A stretch of 64,000 bases of DNA from Neoarius graeffei (Eukaryota > Chordata > Actinopteri > Siluriformes > Ariidae): assembly GCF_027579695.1 (NCBI RefSeq), contig NC_083590.1, positions 19,018,799 through 19,082,798 on the forward strand, written 5' to 3'. Positions 31,025 to 43,126 of the stretch are shown piece after piece (within the stretch, counting starts at the first letter, position 1; each line of letters starts with the position of its first letter). Position numbers and translations under genes: made by a program. Below the pieces are notes generated by a model that saw nothing but the letters and a program-made list of their open reading frames with translations, ran no database searches and had not been told where the DNA came from.

Positions 31025-33581
31025 ATGGACGTCTTCATGAAGCGCTGGTTTACATGGACGGCTCTCTGCATCACCATGCTAGTGATATCAGGTAAGACAT
31101 TTAAATAAAAGACACCAAATAATTTTTTTTGCAGTTTCGCAAACATTTCTCCAATTCCTCAATTTAAACATTTGATTGTTTTACAAACAGTTCTTTTCCT
31201 TTACCTTACAAGTATTTGTGTAGTGAAAATCTTTTTTTCAAGGTTGAACCAGAGACCTGTGTAAGAATGTAAGAAATAATCTTGTGGTAAAATATATTTG
31301 AAGAAATCTTGCATTTAATAACATTGTGGACTGCACGAGAACTTACAACTTTTATTAAATGGTACCATCAACTTTTTTATCCAATTATACTAAATTATGA
31401 TCTTCAGGGTCCAGACACTATTTATTTATTTATTTCATATTTCTATGTATATTTCTATTATTTGGGTTTAGTTTACTTAATTTCTTTAATTTAACTTAAA
31501 CAATTATTTACTTATTTACTTTCTACCATCTTAAAGCAAAATTAAATATCAGAATAAAATCATACAACTGTTTTATTTTAATAATAAAATAGCATTTAAG
31601 AATGTACAATATGCATTGTAATTATTGGGGGAAAAATTCAGTCAGTGCTTATGGGTTTGCTTTTTTGACTTAGTACTTAGGTTTGGATTTCTGGATTTTG
31701 ACTAAAATTCTCAGAAAAAGTATTTATTTATTTATTGATTGATTGATTGATTGTATAATTGTATGGTGGCCTGGGGAAATTTCAACAGCTTCTTTTGTGC
31801 ATATATAGTCCTGAAATCTGTATGTTTTCCTGAATGGAAATATGTTCAGGAACTCAGTTTTAAAGTCTGGTTACTGCCAAGAATTAAAATATTGTTTAAA
31901 AAAAATCAAAACACCCAACACCACCACCAAAACCACCACCATCCACCACTGCAACATTACCAAAAATCACCACCACAATCTCCATAACACCAACAACAAC
32001 TACACCAATAACCACCACCACAACCACCTCCATAACACCAACAACAACCACCACCACAACCATCTCCATAACACCACTAACTACACCAAAAACCACCACC
32101 ACAATTTCAGTAACACCACCAATAACTACACCAATAACTACCACCACAACCATCTCCATAACACCACCATCATCATCATCATCATCATCCTCCACTGGGC
32201 TCTGCATTTGTAGTAGTTTAAATATCCTACAACTGCAATCAGTCTTTCTTCAAATTGTTCCACTGTTTCCTGTCTCTGGCAAGCATTCTTAGCTCCCGGA
32301 GTTTCTTTGCAGTCCTTAGGGTGCCTAGGCCTCCCTCTTTGAGGTTCAGTCTCAGTAAACTTAACAAGTTTGTGCAGTGTCATCCTTTGTGGGCTTTGTA
32401 CTTATTGGATCCAACAATTGCATATTCTAGTGCTTTTTGTGCAGACACCACCAACTACACCAAAAACCACCACCACAATTTCAATAATACCACCAACAAT
32501 TACACCAATAACCACCACGACCATCTCCATAACACCACCAACTACACCAAAAACCACCACCGCAATTTCAATAACACCAACAACAACTACACCAATAACC
32601 ACCACCACAACCTGATGTTTATCCTTATGCAGATGACCTACAACTGTTTTTTTTTGCAGATATGCTTATTAATCTGGCTCCTTATTTCCTTACATAAGGC
32701 AAAAAGCTTGTAAAAGTTACAAAACTATTTCTAAACCATTTTTTAGTAAAACCATGTTCAAGTTTTCCTAAAGCAGGTGCCAGAGTAGGTCATAATCCAA
32801 ATTTGGAGAAAACCGAATTGTTGTTATTCTTCTGCTGTTTGTGAGAATTCACCTCTAGTGGTTTGTAATTGATTTCCCCAGACTGCCACACAATTACTAA
32901 CAGCTTTCAGATAGTAAGGATGACATTTAATGCTGTTTAAAACTGCAGCCTCTGCTGAAGGTGCAAATCTGAAAAAAACAGAGACGCTGGCTGCTGACGC
33001 ACTCAGTTATTACTTCAGCTTTGAGATCATGAACCGCATCTACAGCACTTCTCTCATGGACCCCAATTCTCCAGACTATAAGAAAATGTACAGCGAAGTT
33101 AGCAACGCAGTGAGTGTTCACTTCAGGTTTGCTTTCACAGACATGCAGTATTCACTGACCATCAGGCATTTAAAGTCTAAACATTAAATATATCAGGCAT
33201 GCAAATACATATGGTACTATAAGCTGCGACATGTAACTCTGATTTTTTTATTTTTTAAGTTAAACTCTTCTTTTGGCTGCTCCAGCTGTCCTAATCATGA
33301 AGCTTATCAAGGTGTGACAGCCATGAGTTTCAGGTACGATAATTCAGTACTAAGTGCATTAAAAGCAGTAAGCTAAAAGATTATTATAATCACTTCATAT
33401 TATTTTTTCTATTTTTCCATTTACTAACAGAAAGGGATCAGTGATTGCAGACAGCACCCTTATGTTCAAAGGTATCCAGACCAATCCTTTTGTGCTCAAA
33501 GCCGTTTTTATGATGGCCCTTTCCAACAATGATGAAATAAATGGCCTTCAAATCAACCCTAAATCTATAGAGGGTATGTAT

Positions 33582-33614
<33 letters not shown>

Positions 33615-36600
33615 TGACTTAACTATTAAATGTTCAAAATATGTCTCTGAAATCACATTGTGAAATACTAATGCTGATCTCTCCACAGACTCATATGTAA
33701 CAACCACAAAACCACCACCAACAACAACAGCAACCACCACAACACCAACTACCATATTGCCGACAACAACCACTACCACAGCTACCACCACAGCAACCAC
33801 ACCACCAACAACCACAACACCACCAATAGGCACCACCACACCACCAACAACCACAATATCACCGCCACCAACCGCCACCACCACACCACCGACACCAACC
33901 ACCACACCAACCACCACCACACCCAACACAACACCAATGACCACCACCAAAACTTCCATAACACCAGCAACAACCACCACAACTCCAAAAACAACCACAG
34001 CAACCAGTGAACAAAGCTCTAGGCCTCCAATTCTGCACCCAACCCATGGTTCAAAGCCCAGTGTCTTAACCACCACTAAGTCCTCTTCCAGCACCATAAG
34101 CAGTCATTCAGTAAGCAGCTCTGCAACCCACACCGGCGTTACCAGCTCTTCCTCGAATAACAACAAAGACAACAAAACAGAACCTGTTCCCATGACCAGC
34201 AACCCATCATCTCACCAGGGTGGAGGAGTCCCTGGCTGGGCCATTGCTTTACTCGTGCTGGCTGCCATCGCCATTCTGCTCCTTGTCATCATAATCATCA
34301 TCCTGGTAAGAATTCCTTTAGATGTTTTAGTTTTACACACACACAAGGAAAGAAAGTAAATCCCAAATCACAGTAATAAGCAACCAGCACAGCTTCAAAG
34401 GTTTCAGTGATGATCATGATGAATATGAAAAAGCTCCAAAGATTACCGACCTTCAGAAAGTTTAACCCTAGTTTCTTTGATTAATTTGCAGTCATGGTAT
34501 TACTCTTATTGATCTTTTATTGTTCTGTCTGTCTCTGTGTTCCCACAGTTGGTAAGATGGTGCTGTGTGGATAATGGCGACGATGTTCGTTCTCTGCCAC
34601 CGCAGGAACACACTCCCTATATGAGAACCACCTTCAGAGAGCCGCTGTCTGTTCCAGCTTACAGCCCTCACACACCGCAAAAGACCCTATATCCTTTTGT
34701 AAGAGTCCCTCTTTATACTCTCTGCTCTCAGTTCGCACATGAAACACATAACCAAACATAAACACCAGTGACATCAAACAAATATTTTTATACCCATCAG
34801 CATTGTTCATCAAAATAAAGTTAGTAGGCATGCTGAAGACGTCTAAAACCTCGCTAGATGAGTGTCATTTCTTCATACAGTGAACATCAAGCTTTGGTTA
34901 AGTTACTGAATAGTTAGGTACTGTAGTGAAAAGGAGTCAAAATCTCACGGTTACCAGAGGACCAGCCCCCCACTGTAACCCTAGCTGTATAGGTGAAAGG
35001 CCAAGGACTATAAAAGTGGAGATTAGTGCCTCCAAATGTGCCTTAAGGGTCTGGTTAGTACTGGGATGGGAGACTGCCTGGGAAGACCAGATCCTGGCAT
35101 GGGAAGGACTTTGACTTTTTTTGTAGTGAAAAGGACATAATCCTAATCAATTCAATTTGTAATGAAATAACAGCCATCAAAATATGTACAATGCTCCTGT
35201 GCTGTCATCAGAATGAAATCCTTAGATAAAAAGTTCTCCCTTTTCACTTTATGGACTAACCAGATTAGAAATTTAAATATAGTTTTACATCTGGTTGAAA
35301 TACTTGTGTTAAAAAAAATCCTAGAAGGGCAGTCAGTAGAGTGTATATCTCCGCCAAGCCACATATTAGAATATCCAGATGTTTACTAATCTGAAAAATT
35401 GATCCAGATCCAAAATCTGGATCCTGAGCTGGAGCAATATCAAAATCAAGTCACTTGAACCTCAGATAATACTAAAGCTGTACACTAAATTTCATCAAAG
35501 TCCTTTCACTACTTTTTGAGTTATGTTGGAAACAGGCAAAGGAATCCTAGATCCGCATACATTTCTGGATTTGCATCAAAATCTAATTAATTGTTCCTTG
35601 GCCCATTGCTCACCTTTCCTCCAAATTTCATCAAAATCTGCTCACTACTTTGAGTTACATTGGGAACAAACAAACAACAAATGGAGGCAAAAAAACATAA
35701 CCTCCTCCAAAACAGTTGGTGGAGGTAATAAAGAAGCATTTTAGTTAAGGAAAGTCTATACCTTTCAGGACTATAGTCCTTGATATGACTTTAAACTGCA
35801 ACTGGTGGTGAGTCTGAGGTCCAGGAGGACTTGAGTATTGGGGAAAGTGGAGTTGCCCCTTAATCACCATTGCTCCCAGGTCCACTCAACCCGGAGTGGT
35901 AGCACCTGCCTGGGTTCCAGCTATGGGTTAAATAGTACATCACCAATAAGGCATTGGCAGCAGGGAGCTTTTTGGTGCAATGTGACAGATGAACCCAACA
36001 GGGTCAATGGCACACCACCAGATGGCGTGTGGAATAGTCACTCAAATCAACATCAATATCATTGACATCATTTGGCAAGTCAGTTATCACTGCGGGGCAA
36101 CTTCCATACCTGTCAGGTCGGTGCCACTTTTGTGCACAACTTGGCGTCAGGTCTGGAGGTCCAGAGAGACAACACAATGGGGGCACGACATTGTCCTACC
36201 TTACTGTGCAAGGTGCTTCGCTAGGAGAGGAGAATGGTATACGAGAGTTCACAAGCCCAGGCATTCCATGGCAGCTCAGCCAGGCCATTCATGCTGCCAT
36301 TCCCGGCGGTTCTGGTGCTCTGGTTGCGGCCTTGTGGCCCTGTGTTTCTGTGCATCCTAATGAAGCAGTCATCACCACTGGTGATGGACAGCCAACGATG
36401 ACGATACCTTTCAGAACTATACCATATATACAGTCAAAATGTCTCTATGTGAAAGGTTTTCCCAGCTCACCACACATATAAAATACTAACTTAACCTAAT
36501 TAGGCTTACAATCATATAATGCACTTATTTCTGTTTTTTTATTTTCAATAATTTATAATCTCCACAATGACTAATGATATTTGTGCCTCTATATTGTATC

Positions 36601-36680
36601 TTTACCAGGATGATCTACCTCAAAGCCCAAAACCTAAACCTAACCGAACAGGGACGTATGTAGTGAACCCAGAGAGATGA
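31025..36680 (+). CDS. SEA-domain, mucin-stalk, single-pass membrane protein
   Basis: Seven exons with GT-AG borders: 31025-31091, 32949-33109, 33260-33333, 33431-33573, 33689-34305, 34549-34698, 36609-36680, totalling 1284 nt (427 residues). All phases agree (1,0,2,1,0,0). Residues 1-22 form a signal peptide. A SEA domain spans about 24-150, with a self-cleavage type site G103-S104 in FRKGSVI, as in MUC1's GSVVV, and a possible N-glycosylation site at N78. Residues about 150-325 are a Thr/Pro/Ser stalk suited to O-glycosylation. A hydrophobic span at about 329-354 is followed by a 73-residue tail with several tyrosines. It probably sits on an epithelial surface. The SEA domain lies before the stalk, unlike most membrane mucins. 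The specific orthologue is not assigned. Confidence 0.85.
31896..32613 (+). other. Intron 1: two decayed Thr/Pro-coding segments and LINE-like scraps
   Basis: About 31911-32180 and 32444-32612 encode Thr/Pro/Ile-rich repeats in one frame, very like the stalk exon at 33689. The second has a good acceptor (CTTTTTGTGCAG, ending 32443), but its Thr/Pro frame is phase 0 whereas exon 1 ends in phase 1, and no donor follows. Between them a minus-strand stretch (about 32190-32383) looks coding but is not recognised. At about 32622-32645 a YADDLQLF-like reading resembles a LINE RT motif. I take these as relics rather than exons. Confidence 0.5.
33583..33611. repeat. (CA)n microsatellite in intron 4
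   Basis: A run of about 14 CA units just after the exon 4 donor site. Confidence 0.9.
34926..35105 (+). repeat. 5S rRNA-related repeat fragment in intron 6
   Basis: 35046-35098 matches the 3' half of vertebrate 5S rRNA (CTGGTTAGTACTGGGATGGG then AGACTGCCTGGGAA). The upstream 120 bp is not 5S. No complete 5S gene and no T-run terminator are present, so it is a derived repeat rather than a functional gene. Confidence 0.55.
35310..35745. repeat. Dispersed repeat with CTCCGCCAAG / GGTGGAGGTA ends (copy 1)
   Basis: It shares ends and internal wording (ATTTCATCAAAATCTG, GGGAACAAACAAACAACAAA) with the insertion at 45532-45770. Class unknown. Confidence 0.5.
35770..36480. other. Intron 6 interior, unrecognised
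   Basis: GC-richer than its surroundings, with a 139-codon open frame on the plus strand (36062-36481) and overlapping frames. I recognise no domain. It may be a decayed retroelement piece. Confidence 0.3.
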
Positions 36681-36805
36681 AGTAAAGCAGCAGCACTGTA
36701 CATCTGGTATGAACTTTACTGTTTTTTACAAAGTATAAGTTTTGGGGTTTTTTTAGTCTGTAGCTAGCACTGCAACTTGCTAATCACTTTGCAGTATACA
36801 GTACG

Positions 36806-37031
36806 TATGTTCCAATTATAACTTTAATTATGACTTTTGTCGCCATGGGAACTGCAGCAAGAAATTCATCACAGTAGGACAGTACCAGTCAAAAGTTTGG
36901 ACACAATTTCTCATTCATAGTAATGAGTAGGTGTGTCCAAACTTTTCACTGGTACTGTCCTACTGTGATGAATTTCTTGCTGCAGTTCCCATGGCGACAA
37001 AAGTCATAATTAAAGTTATAATTGGAACATA
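36806..37031. mobile_element. Near-perfect foldback element (99-bp arms)
   Basis: Arms 36806-36904 and 36933-37031 are reverse complements with one mismatch by eye (AGTCAAAAG against AGTGAAAAG), separated by 28 bp. Each arm includes a Tc1-type terminal motif, CAGTACCAGTCAAAAGTTTG, but about 80 bp in from the outer end. TA lies at each outer edge. Confidence 0.8.
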
Positions 37032-37863
37032 TGAATGAGTATGTCCAATGACTACGCTGCTTTTTTGTCAGGTGTTTTTACTGTTGAAATGCTACTTTTG
37101 TGGTAGTTGCCTTCTCATGTGGTAAATGAACACTAGTGTTAGTTTTGTCCTAACATAGTGTTGTTGTTTTCTATCTCGATAATCAAATTAGAAGAAATGA
37201 ATAGAAATGACACAGATAAGGACTAACTATAATTACAGTTAATTAATGAATTACAGCTAAAAGGCTACAGGGTAAAACATGTAGCAAAGGTTATTATTGA
37301 GGAGTCAGCACAAACCTGAACTACAGCAACACTAGTTAGTCGCAGGGAATGAGATATATATTTTTCTATACTTTTCTGGCCAAAACCTTCAGAATGTTGG
37401 AGGCTGAAATTTGATTTCCACTTTAACTTCTATGCACTGATTTCCAGCGAAACCTTTGAAGACTGCAATCCAATGAATACGCTGCTTTTTTTTTTTTTAA
37501 CAGGATACTATAGTCATTACACTGAAAAAAAAAGTTCACAGAATCTTGTCTTTAAAAGTTTTGTGTGGCGCACAACAAGATAATCTGACGTGTTTGAAAA
37601 GTTCTGTGGTTGCTCGTTTGCTATTCCAGTCAAATAGCCTCTTCTTGTGAAAGTTGTCAGTTCTTGGCCCCTTTTATTGATTGAAAAAGCATACCAGAGT
37701 CTGCAGTGAAGCTAGTGATGTGGCTTGGGAGATTACAGAAGCAACACTAACAGGGTAAAAACTAAACCAGCGTCCTCTGATATGAGTCTGTAGCAGGGCC
37801 GGATCCAGCTCTCATTAACAGGGTGGGCCAGGAAGATTTTTAGGTTTTTATTTTTATATATAT
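37032..37863. other. Intergenic, nothing recognised
   Basis: AT-rich sequence with a T run near 37488-37498. No exon or repeat signature is clear. Confidence 0.4.
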
Positions 37864-38233
37864 GGCAGCACGGTGGTGTAGTGGTTAGCGCTGTCGCCTC
37901 ACAGCAAGAAGGTCCAGGTTCGAGCCCCGTGGCCGGCGAGGGCCTTTCTGTGCGGAGTTTGCATGTTCTCCCCGTGTCTGCGTGGGTTTCCTCCGGGTGC
38001 TCCGGTTTCCCCCACAGTCCAAAGACATGCAGGTTAGGTTAACTGGTGACTCTAAATTGACCGTAGGTGTGAATGTGAGTGTGAATGGTTGTCTGTGTCT
38101 ATGTGTCAGCCCTGTGATGACCTGGCGACTTGTCCAGGGTGTACCCCGCCTTTCGCCCGTAGTCAGCTGGGATAGGCTCCAGCTTGCCTGCGACCCTGTA
38201 GAACAGGATAAAGCGGCTAGAGATAATGATATA
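37864..38233 (+). mobile_element. V-SINE-type tRNA-derived SINE, full length
   Basis: A tRNA-like head with an A-box region (GTGGTGTAGTGGTTAGCGCT) and B box (GGTTCGAGCCCC), the central GCATGTTCTCCCCGTGTC, AGTCCAAAGACATGCAGG and GTGATGACCTGGCGACTTG segments, and a GATAATGAT tail. The copies at 40691, 43983 and 51116 belong to the same family. Confidence 0.85.
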
Positions 38234-39541
38234 TAAAACCTTCTCTTCTCCTTGGATGGGTGGGCCAGACCCACCCTGGGACCCCCCCCCCAAAGAGCCA
38301 GGCCTGGTCTGTAGTGATATTTTTAAGGCAGAACAAACATTGCAGAAAATATAATGATTTCTCTGGGGAAGGGTCCTTATCAATCAGTTCGAGCCACCAG
38401 TCAGAAATCATTCAAAGTTTCCTCCCGTTACACCAGTGAACATCGCATTGAAAGAAAACAGGAGGCTGTGGTGATTTCTTTATATCTCAGTGCTGTCTTT
38501 CGCTGTTTGGCCATTGTACATGAAGTCTTTTCAACCTGAGAAAACATTTCGATAAGGACTGCATTCATCGACTTCTTTGCTATCGTTTGTATAACACCTA
38601 TCCATTGCTGTTATACAATCATAGTTTAATGCAGCCAAACAGGCTGTGGTTGACTCTCCGTCACTCAGGATTAATGAGATTCTTTACATTGATGATAAAT
38701 TGATCCTTCAGCACATGACCTGAGCATAGTACTGGGAGTGGCTCACGTTACACAAAGACCAGTGTACTAATGTAGAGGCGCTGCAACACTAAACACTCGC
38801 CCACTGCATTTATTCATCCGGCAGCTTTTATCCAAACCGAATACAATTCAGCTGAAGCACAGAGCTGAGCACTTGAGGCTAGTTAACTTATAGCCAAGCT
38901 CCATACTTAAGAGAATGTGGTAATGCATCAACCTGCTTTGCAATGGCTTTTGCGACCATACGACATCCATACATATGAATGATGTACGTGTACCACCACA
39001 GGGAACCCGATCGTAAGTGCAAGGCAACGTATCTCATAAACCCCTGACCACCGGACAACAAAATTTGTATTTTTATTTCCATAAGACAAATGGGTTATTA
39101 TCCAGTGCTTATTTTTCATTTGCACTTTAAAAAAATAATAATAACAACATGGGAGTCTTCACTAACACATTTTACACTCATTGGGAGCTCCGCTTTTAGG
39201 CAGTGCCGAAATATACAGTCCTGTGCAAAAGTCTTCAGCTGCCTGTTTTGTTTTGGGGGGGTTTTTCATACAAACTTTGTTATAGATTTCTATTTGATGA
39301 CTTCTATATTATCAAGTCAGTACAAAAACATTTTAGAGTTTCAAAGGTTTGGGGGGGGGGGGGTTTCCAGCACAAAATTAAATGTTGCAGGTAAAAAAAA
39401 AAAAAGTTTGTATCTGAGCAGCATATTCCATAAGAGAGCACTTTTCAGATTAAAAAAGAAAACATAATGAAGGCTACTGGGTTTTAGTGCAAAATTAAGA
39501 AGCGCGTGTGACAGTCAAAGTGTCCAGAAGAACTGCGGCTG
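38234..39541. other. Intergenic with a 13-G run
   Basis: A poly-G run at 39351-39363. CAGTCCTGTGCAAAAGTCTT near 39219 resembles a transposon terminus, but no partner end was found. No coding exon is supported. Confidence 0.4.
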
Positions 39542-39815
39542 GTTCTTAAGCAGCTATAATAGTTCCCTGACCTCATCAGCCTTTTTCACTCTCCTGAAGA
39601 CAGAAAACGCAGCTCATTACATTACTGAGGCATTGATAAAATGTAATGTAAAGAGCCAACACTGAAGACTCCTTCCATAATTAGATGTTACTATAGGAAC
39701 GATAACCGATTGGAAGAAATTAATTAATCTAAACCTGTGATCTGTGAGCAGAACTACTGTCAGAGCTGCTGTTGTAGAAAATTAATCAATGCCTTCAGGC
39801 AGCTTATTAATCAGT
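39542..39815 (+). repeat. Dispersed about 280-bp repeat, copy 1
   Basis: It shares TTCCCTGACCTCA, CTCCTGAAGACAGAAAA, GACTCCTTCCATAATTAG and TAGAAAATTAATCA in order with 58705-58985, in the same orientation. Class unknown. Confidence 0.7.
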
Positions 39816-40690
39816 AATCGAAACTAACCCTTACACTATTTTTGCATACTCATCAAGGCCAATGAATCACTCATTTTACAATGATTTGGCACGTTAGCTA
39901 AAGGATCAACAGATATTAGCAATCCATGGCAACGAAATATATATAAATAAAGGGATGAACTTATTTATATATCCACCATGTCTAATGGTCACGCCTTTGG
40001 CCGACACTTTATCGCCCTGTCACTCAGTCAGAATGCAGAATGTGGCAAGAAAGTAAGCTGAGGAAGGACTTATGCAAGCAAAGCTCACTCCTACATGATT
40101 CTTTATGACTCTCAATAGCCAGAATGACCACAAGTGACTCATTTTACAATGAGTTGGCATGATACAGTCACATGACAGAGTTTAGCGAATAGATGGGTTC
40201 ATTTACATTTAGTCACTGAGCAGATCCTTTAATCCAAATGGATCATCACGTGAGCCAAAACTCCAATACAATGACATAGCTGGACAGTTGAGGATGAAAT
40301 GAATTATTCAGACAGAAATGACATTTACACAGCTTCCCCACAAACCCCAAATGTAGCTGATCACTGAGGATGTTTGGTGTCTGACATTTGAAGTCTTGGC
40401 TCCTAAGATGGCTGCTAGTATTACTTTCACTATTTAACATAGTTTTCTTCATTTTCCTAGATATCAGGAAACAAATTTCTGAAAGATATGATTTGAGTTG
40501 AGTTTTTAGCATGATTCTGGTGTGCATTCTGCACAACAGTCTAATGGTAGCCACGGTCTGAAGCTTTGAAGCTCCACTGCAGAACCGAAGAAGCTGATTT
40601 CAGAGAGCAAAAATATCCTAGCTGAATAAATACATCTTATAGGCAACTGGGTTAATTGTGAATTGTATATTTGGATTTACTGTTCCTGTG
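39816..40690. other. Intergenic, nothing recognised
   Basis: No gene or known repeat was identified. Confidence 0.4.
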
Positions 40691-41049
40691 CAGCACGGTG
40701 GTGTAGTGGTCAGCACTGTCGCCTCACAGCAAGAAGGTCCTGGGTTCGAGCCCAGCAGCTGGCGAGGGCCCTTCTGTGTGGAGTTTGCATGTTCTCCCCG
40801 TGTCTGCATGGGTTTCCTCCGGGTGCTCCGGTTTCCCCCGCAGTCCAAAGACATGCAGGTTAGGCTAATTGGTGGCTCTAAATTAACCGTAGGTGTGAGT
40901 GTGAATGGTTGTTTGTGTCTGTGTGTCAGCCCTGCAATGATCTGGTGGCTTGTCCAGGGTGTACCCCACCTCTCGCCAATAGTCAGCTGGGATAGGCTCC
41001 AGCTTGCCTGCGACCCTGCACAGGATAAGCGGTTACAGATAATGGACGG
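40691..41049 (+). mobile_element. V-SINE-type SINE, more diverged copy
   Basis: The same head and core as the 37864 copy, with several substitutions (GGTCAGCACTGTCGCC, CCTCTCGCCAATAG), ending GGATAAGCGGTTACAGATAA. Confidence 0.82.
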
Positions 41050-41270
41050 ATTTACTGTTCTTTGAATGTGTTTAGTCAACGGTCCAACAGCGCCAACAGT
41101 AAACGAGTCTGAAACTATCACTTCATACCAACAATGAATGATGACAAAGATCTACACGTGTGTGCATCATGCAAAGCTTACAGCTGGGCCACTTTTACCC
41201 AAAATTAAAATACTACATAAGAATTGTTTTTTGACTAATGTCAAACAAACTCTTTAAATATGGAATCCTA

Positions 41271-41904
41271 CAGCCCCAATTCCAAAAAAGTTGGGATGCT
41301 GTATAAACTGTAAATAAAAACAGAATGCGATAATTTGCAAATTATGGAAAACTTATATTTCATTGAAAATAGTATAAAGACAACTTCAATCAGATGCTGA
41401 AACTGAGAAATTTTATTGTTTTTTGAAAAATATATGCTCATTTTTAATTTGATGTCAGCAACACGTTTCAGAAAAGTTGGCACAGGGGCGTGTTTACCAC
41501 TGTGTTGCATCACCTCTACTTTTAACAACACTCTGTAAACATTTGGGAACTGAGGAGACCAATTGCTGTAGTTTTGAAAGAGAAATGTTGTCCCATTCTT
41601 GCCTGATATACAATTTCCGTTGCTCAACAGTTTGGGGTCTCCTTTGTCGTATTTTGTGCTTCATAATGCACCAAATGTTTTAAATAGGAGATAGGTCTGG
41701 ACTGCAGGCAGGCCAGTTTAGCACCTGGACTCTTTTACTATGGAGCCATGCAGTTTTAATATGCGCAGAAAGCGGTTTGGCATTGTCTTGTTGAAAGAAG
41801 GAAGGACTTCCCTGAAAAAGATTTTGTCTGGATGGCAGCATATTGCTCTGAAATGTGTATATATCATTCAGCATTAATGATGCCTTCCCAGATGTACAAG
41901 CTAC
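41271..41904 (-). mobile_element. Truncated Tc1-like element of the Tc1-A type
   Basis: It starts at a Tc1-A terminal repeat (CAGCCCCAATTCCAAAAAAG) with TA outside (41269-41270). On the minus strand it carries the C-terminal half of the transposase, including QQDNAKPLS and WPACSPDLSPI followed by a stop. It breaks off at about 41904, so the N-terminal half and other end are gone. Confidence 0.8.
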
Positions 41905-42065
41905 CTCAACTCATTATACCTCAACTCAAGCAAATTTGCCTCGGAGTCTGACACCTCTGAGATTTTAACCTTCACTTTTCTCATAAAACCAAATGCGAAG
42001 GCATGACTTAACTTTATTTTCATAATCTTGTCCAAAGCTAATAACTGTTATGTTCACTTTTACAG

Positions 42066-42480
42066 ATTTTTCAGAAGAGATTAGACTTGTTGTGGCTCTT
42101 AGTGGACTGAAAAACGGTGTGGACGGCACCTGCTCGTGACGTCTGCTTCCAATGTGTGTATCATGATCTCAGGAATATGTATAAGTATTATAGCCAGTAA
42201 TATGAAAATTGGTGTCGTACTATTTATTATGCATGTATTTAAAGCACTTCTGAAGTGCTTTTAATCATATCTGAGGGAAAGATTTGCAGTCATAATTAAA
42301 CTATCTTACAAGGTTTTCTAAAAAAGAAAAACAGCTTGAAATGACAGCGTGTAACATGGTTCATCTGATTTCATGACTTTGTAAAACTTAATTGTAAAGA
42401 ATTAATATAACTACATGTTTTATATTGTTGCATTAACAACCTTTTAATGGCTTGGGGAAATAAATAAACTCAACTGAAAT
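42066..42480 (+). CDS. Possible terminal exon and 3' UTR of an unrecognised gene
   Basis: After an acceptor-like TTCACTTTTACAG, a 74-nt segment (42066-42139) reads without stops in phase 1 (…EEIRLVVALSGL…) to TGA at 42137-42139. AATAAA lies at 42459-42464, giving a UTR of about 340 bp that contains a perfect hairpin AAAGCACTTC/GAAGTGCTTT near 42241. No upstream exons were found. Confidence 0.3.
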
Positions 42481-43126
42481 AAGTAACTTTTGTCTGTTGT
42501 CAATGAGAACAAAGTTCATTCTATTAAACTACTTCAATATTTTGGGCCTGAGCACTGGAAGTGCGTGGCCTCTGGCGTCCACCGGAGGGCGCAGAACCAA
42601 GGTACAAGGTGCTATAGGTTTCGATTAACCTGCTTAATGCACAATTTGAAATGGCGAACTTAAAAATGAGTAATGGAAACGTGAAATTCGAAAAAAAAAA
42701 CCTCTCAAATATTGCAAAAAAAAATTAAGCTCACATGAGTTGGTTTTTCAGACAATTCGATAAAGCAGTATTTCACAAAATTGAAATGGAAACATTTTTT
42801 GCGTTTAAATCACATGACATGAAGAACAAATGGAAATGCTACCTCTCTGGGAAAAAAAAAAAGCAATCTGTATGAGCTATCGCGAGAGGAAAAAACCAAG
42901 CTGTAATCGCATAAAATCACTTAATAGAAACACAAACCATTTGCAATTGTGTTTTGTCAACATCTTTAAAATATCACTTCTATTATAAGCAAAACTGCAA
43001 TAGAAACCCGGCTACTTAACAGTTATTCCACGAAATCGAGTCAGACATGAGCTGATGCCAACGAGACGTGTAGCGCCGAGTTGTCTATAATCCATGTACG
43101 ACAAGATTGAGTGGAATAACTGTTTT
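42481..43126. other. Intergenic, A-rich
   Basis: Contains several poly-A runs. Nothing recognised. Confidence 0.4.

Noticed and set aside
31842-32213. Asn/His-rich protein in intron 1
   Set aside because: It is the wrong frame of a Thr/Pro tract. It lacks a start and a donor, and the Thr/Pro frame is the one that resembles a real exon.
34926-35105. Functional 5S rRNA gene
   Set aside because: Only the 3' half matches, with no 5' half and no T-run terminator.
36062-36481. 139-codon frame in intron 6 as a gene
   Set aside because: It lies inside an intron, overlaps other equally long frames and shows no recognisable domain.
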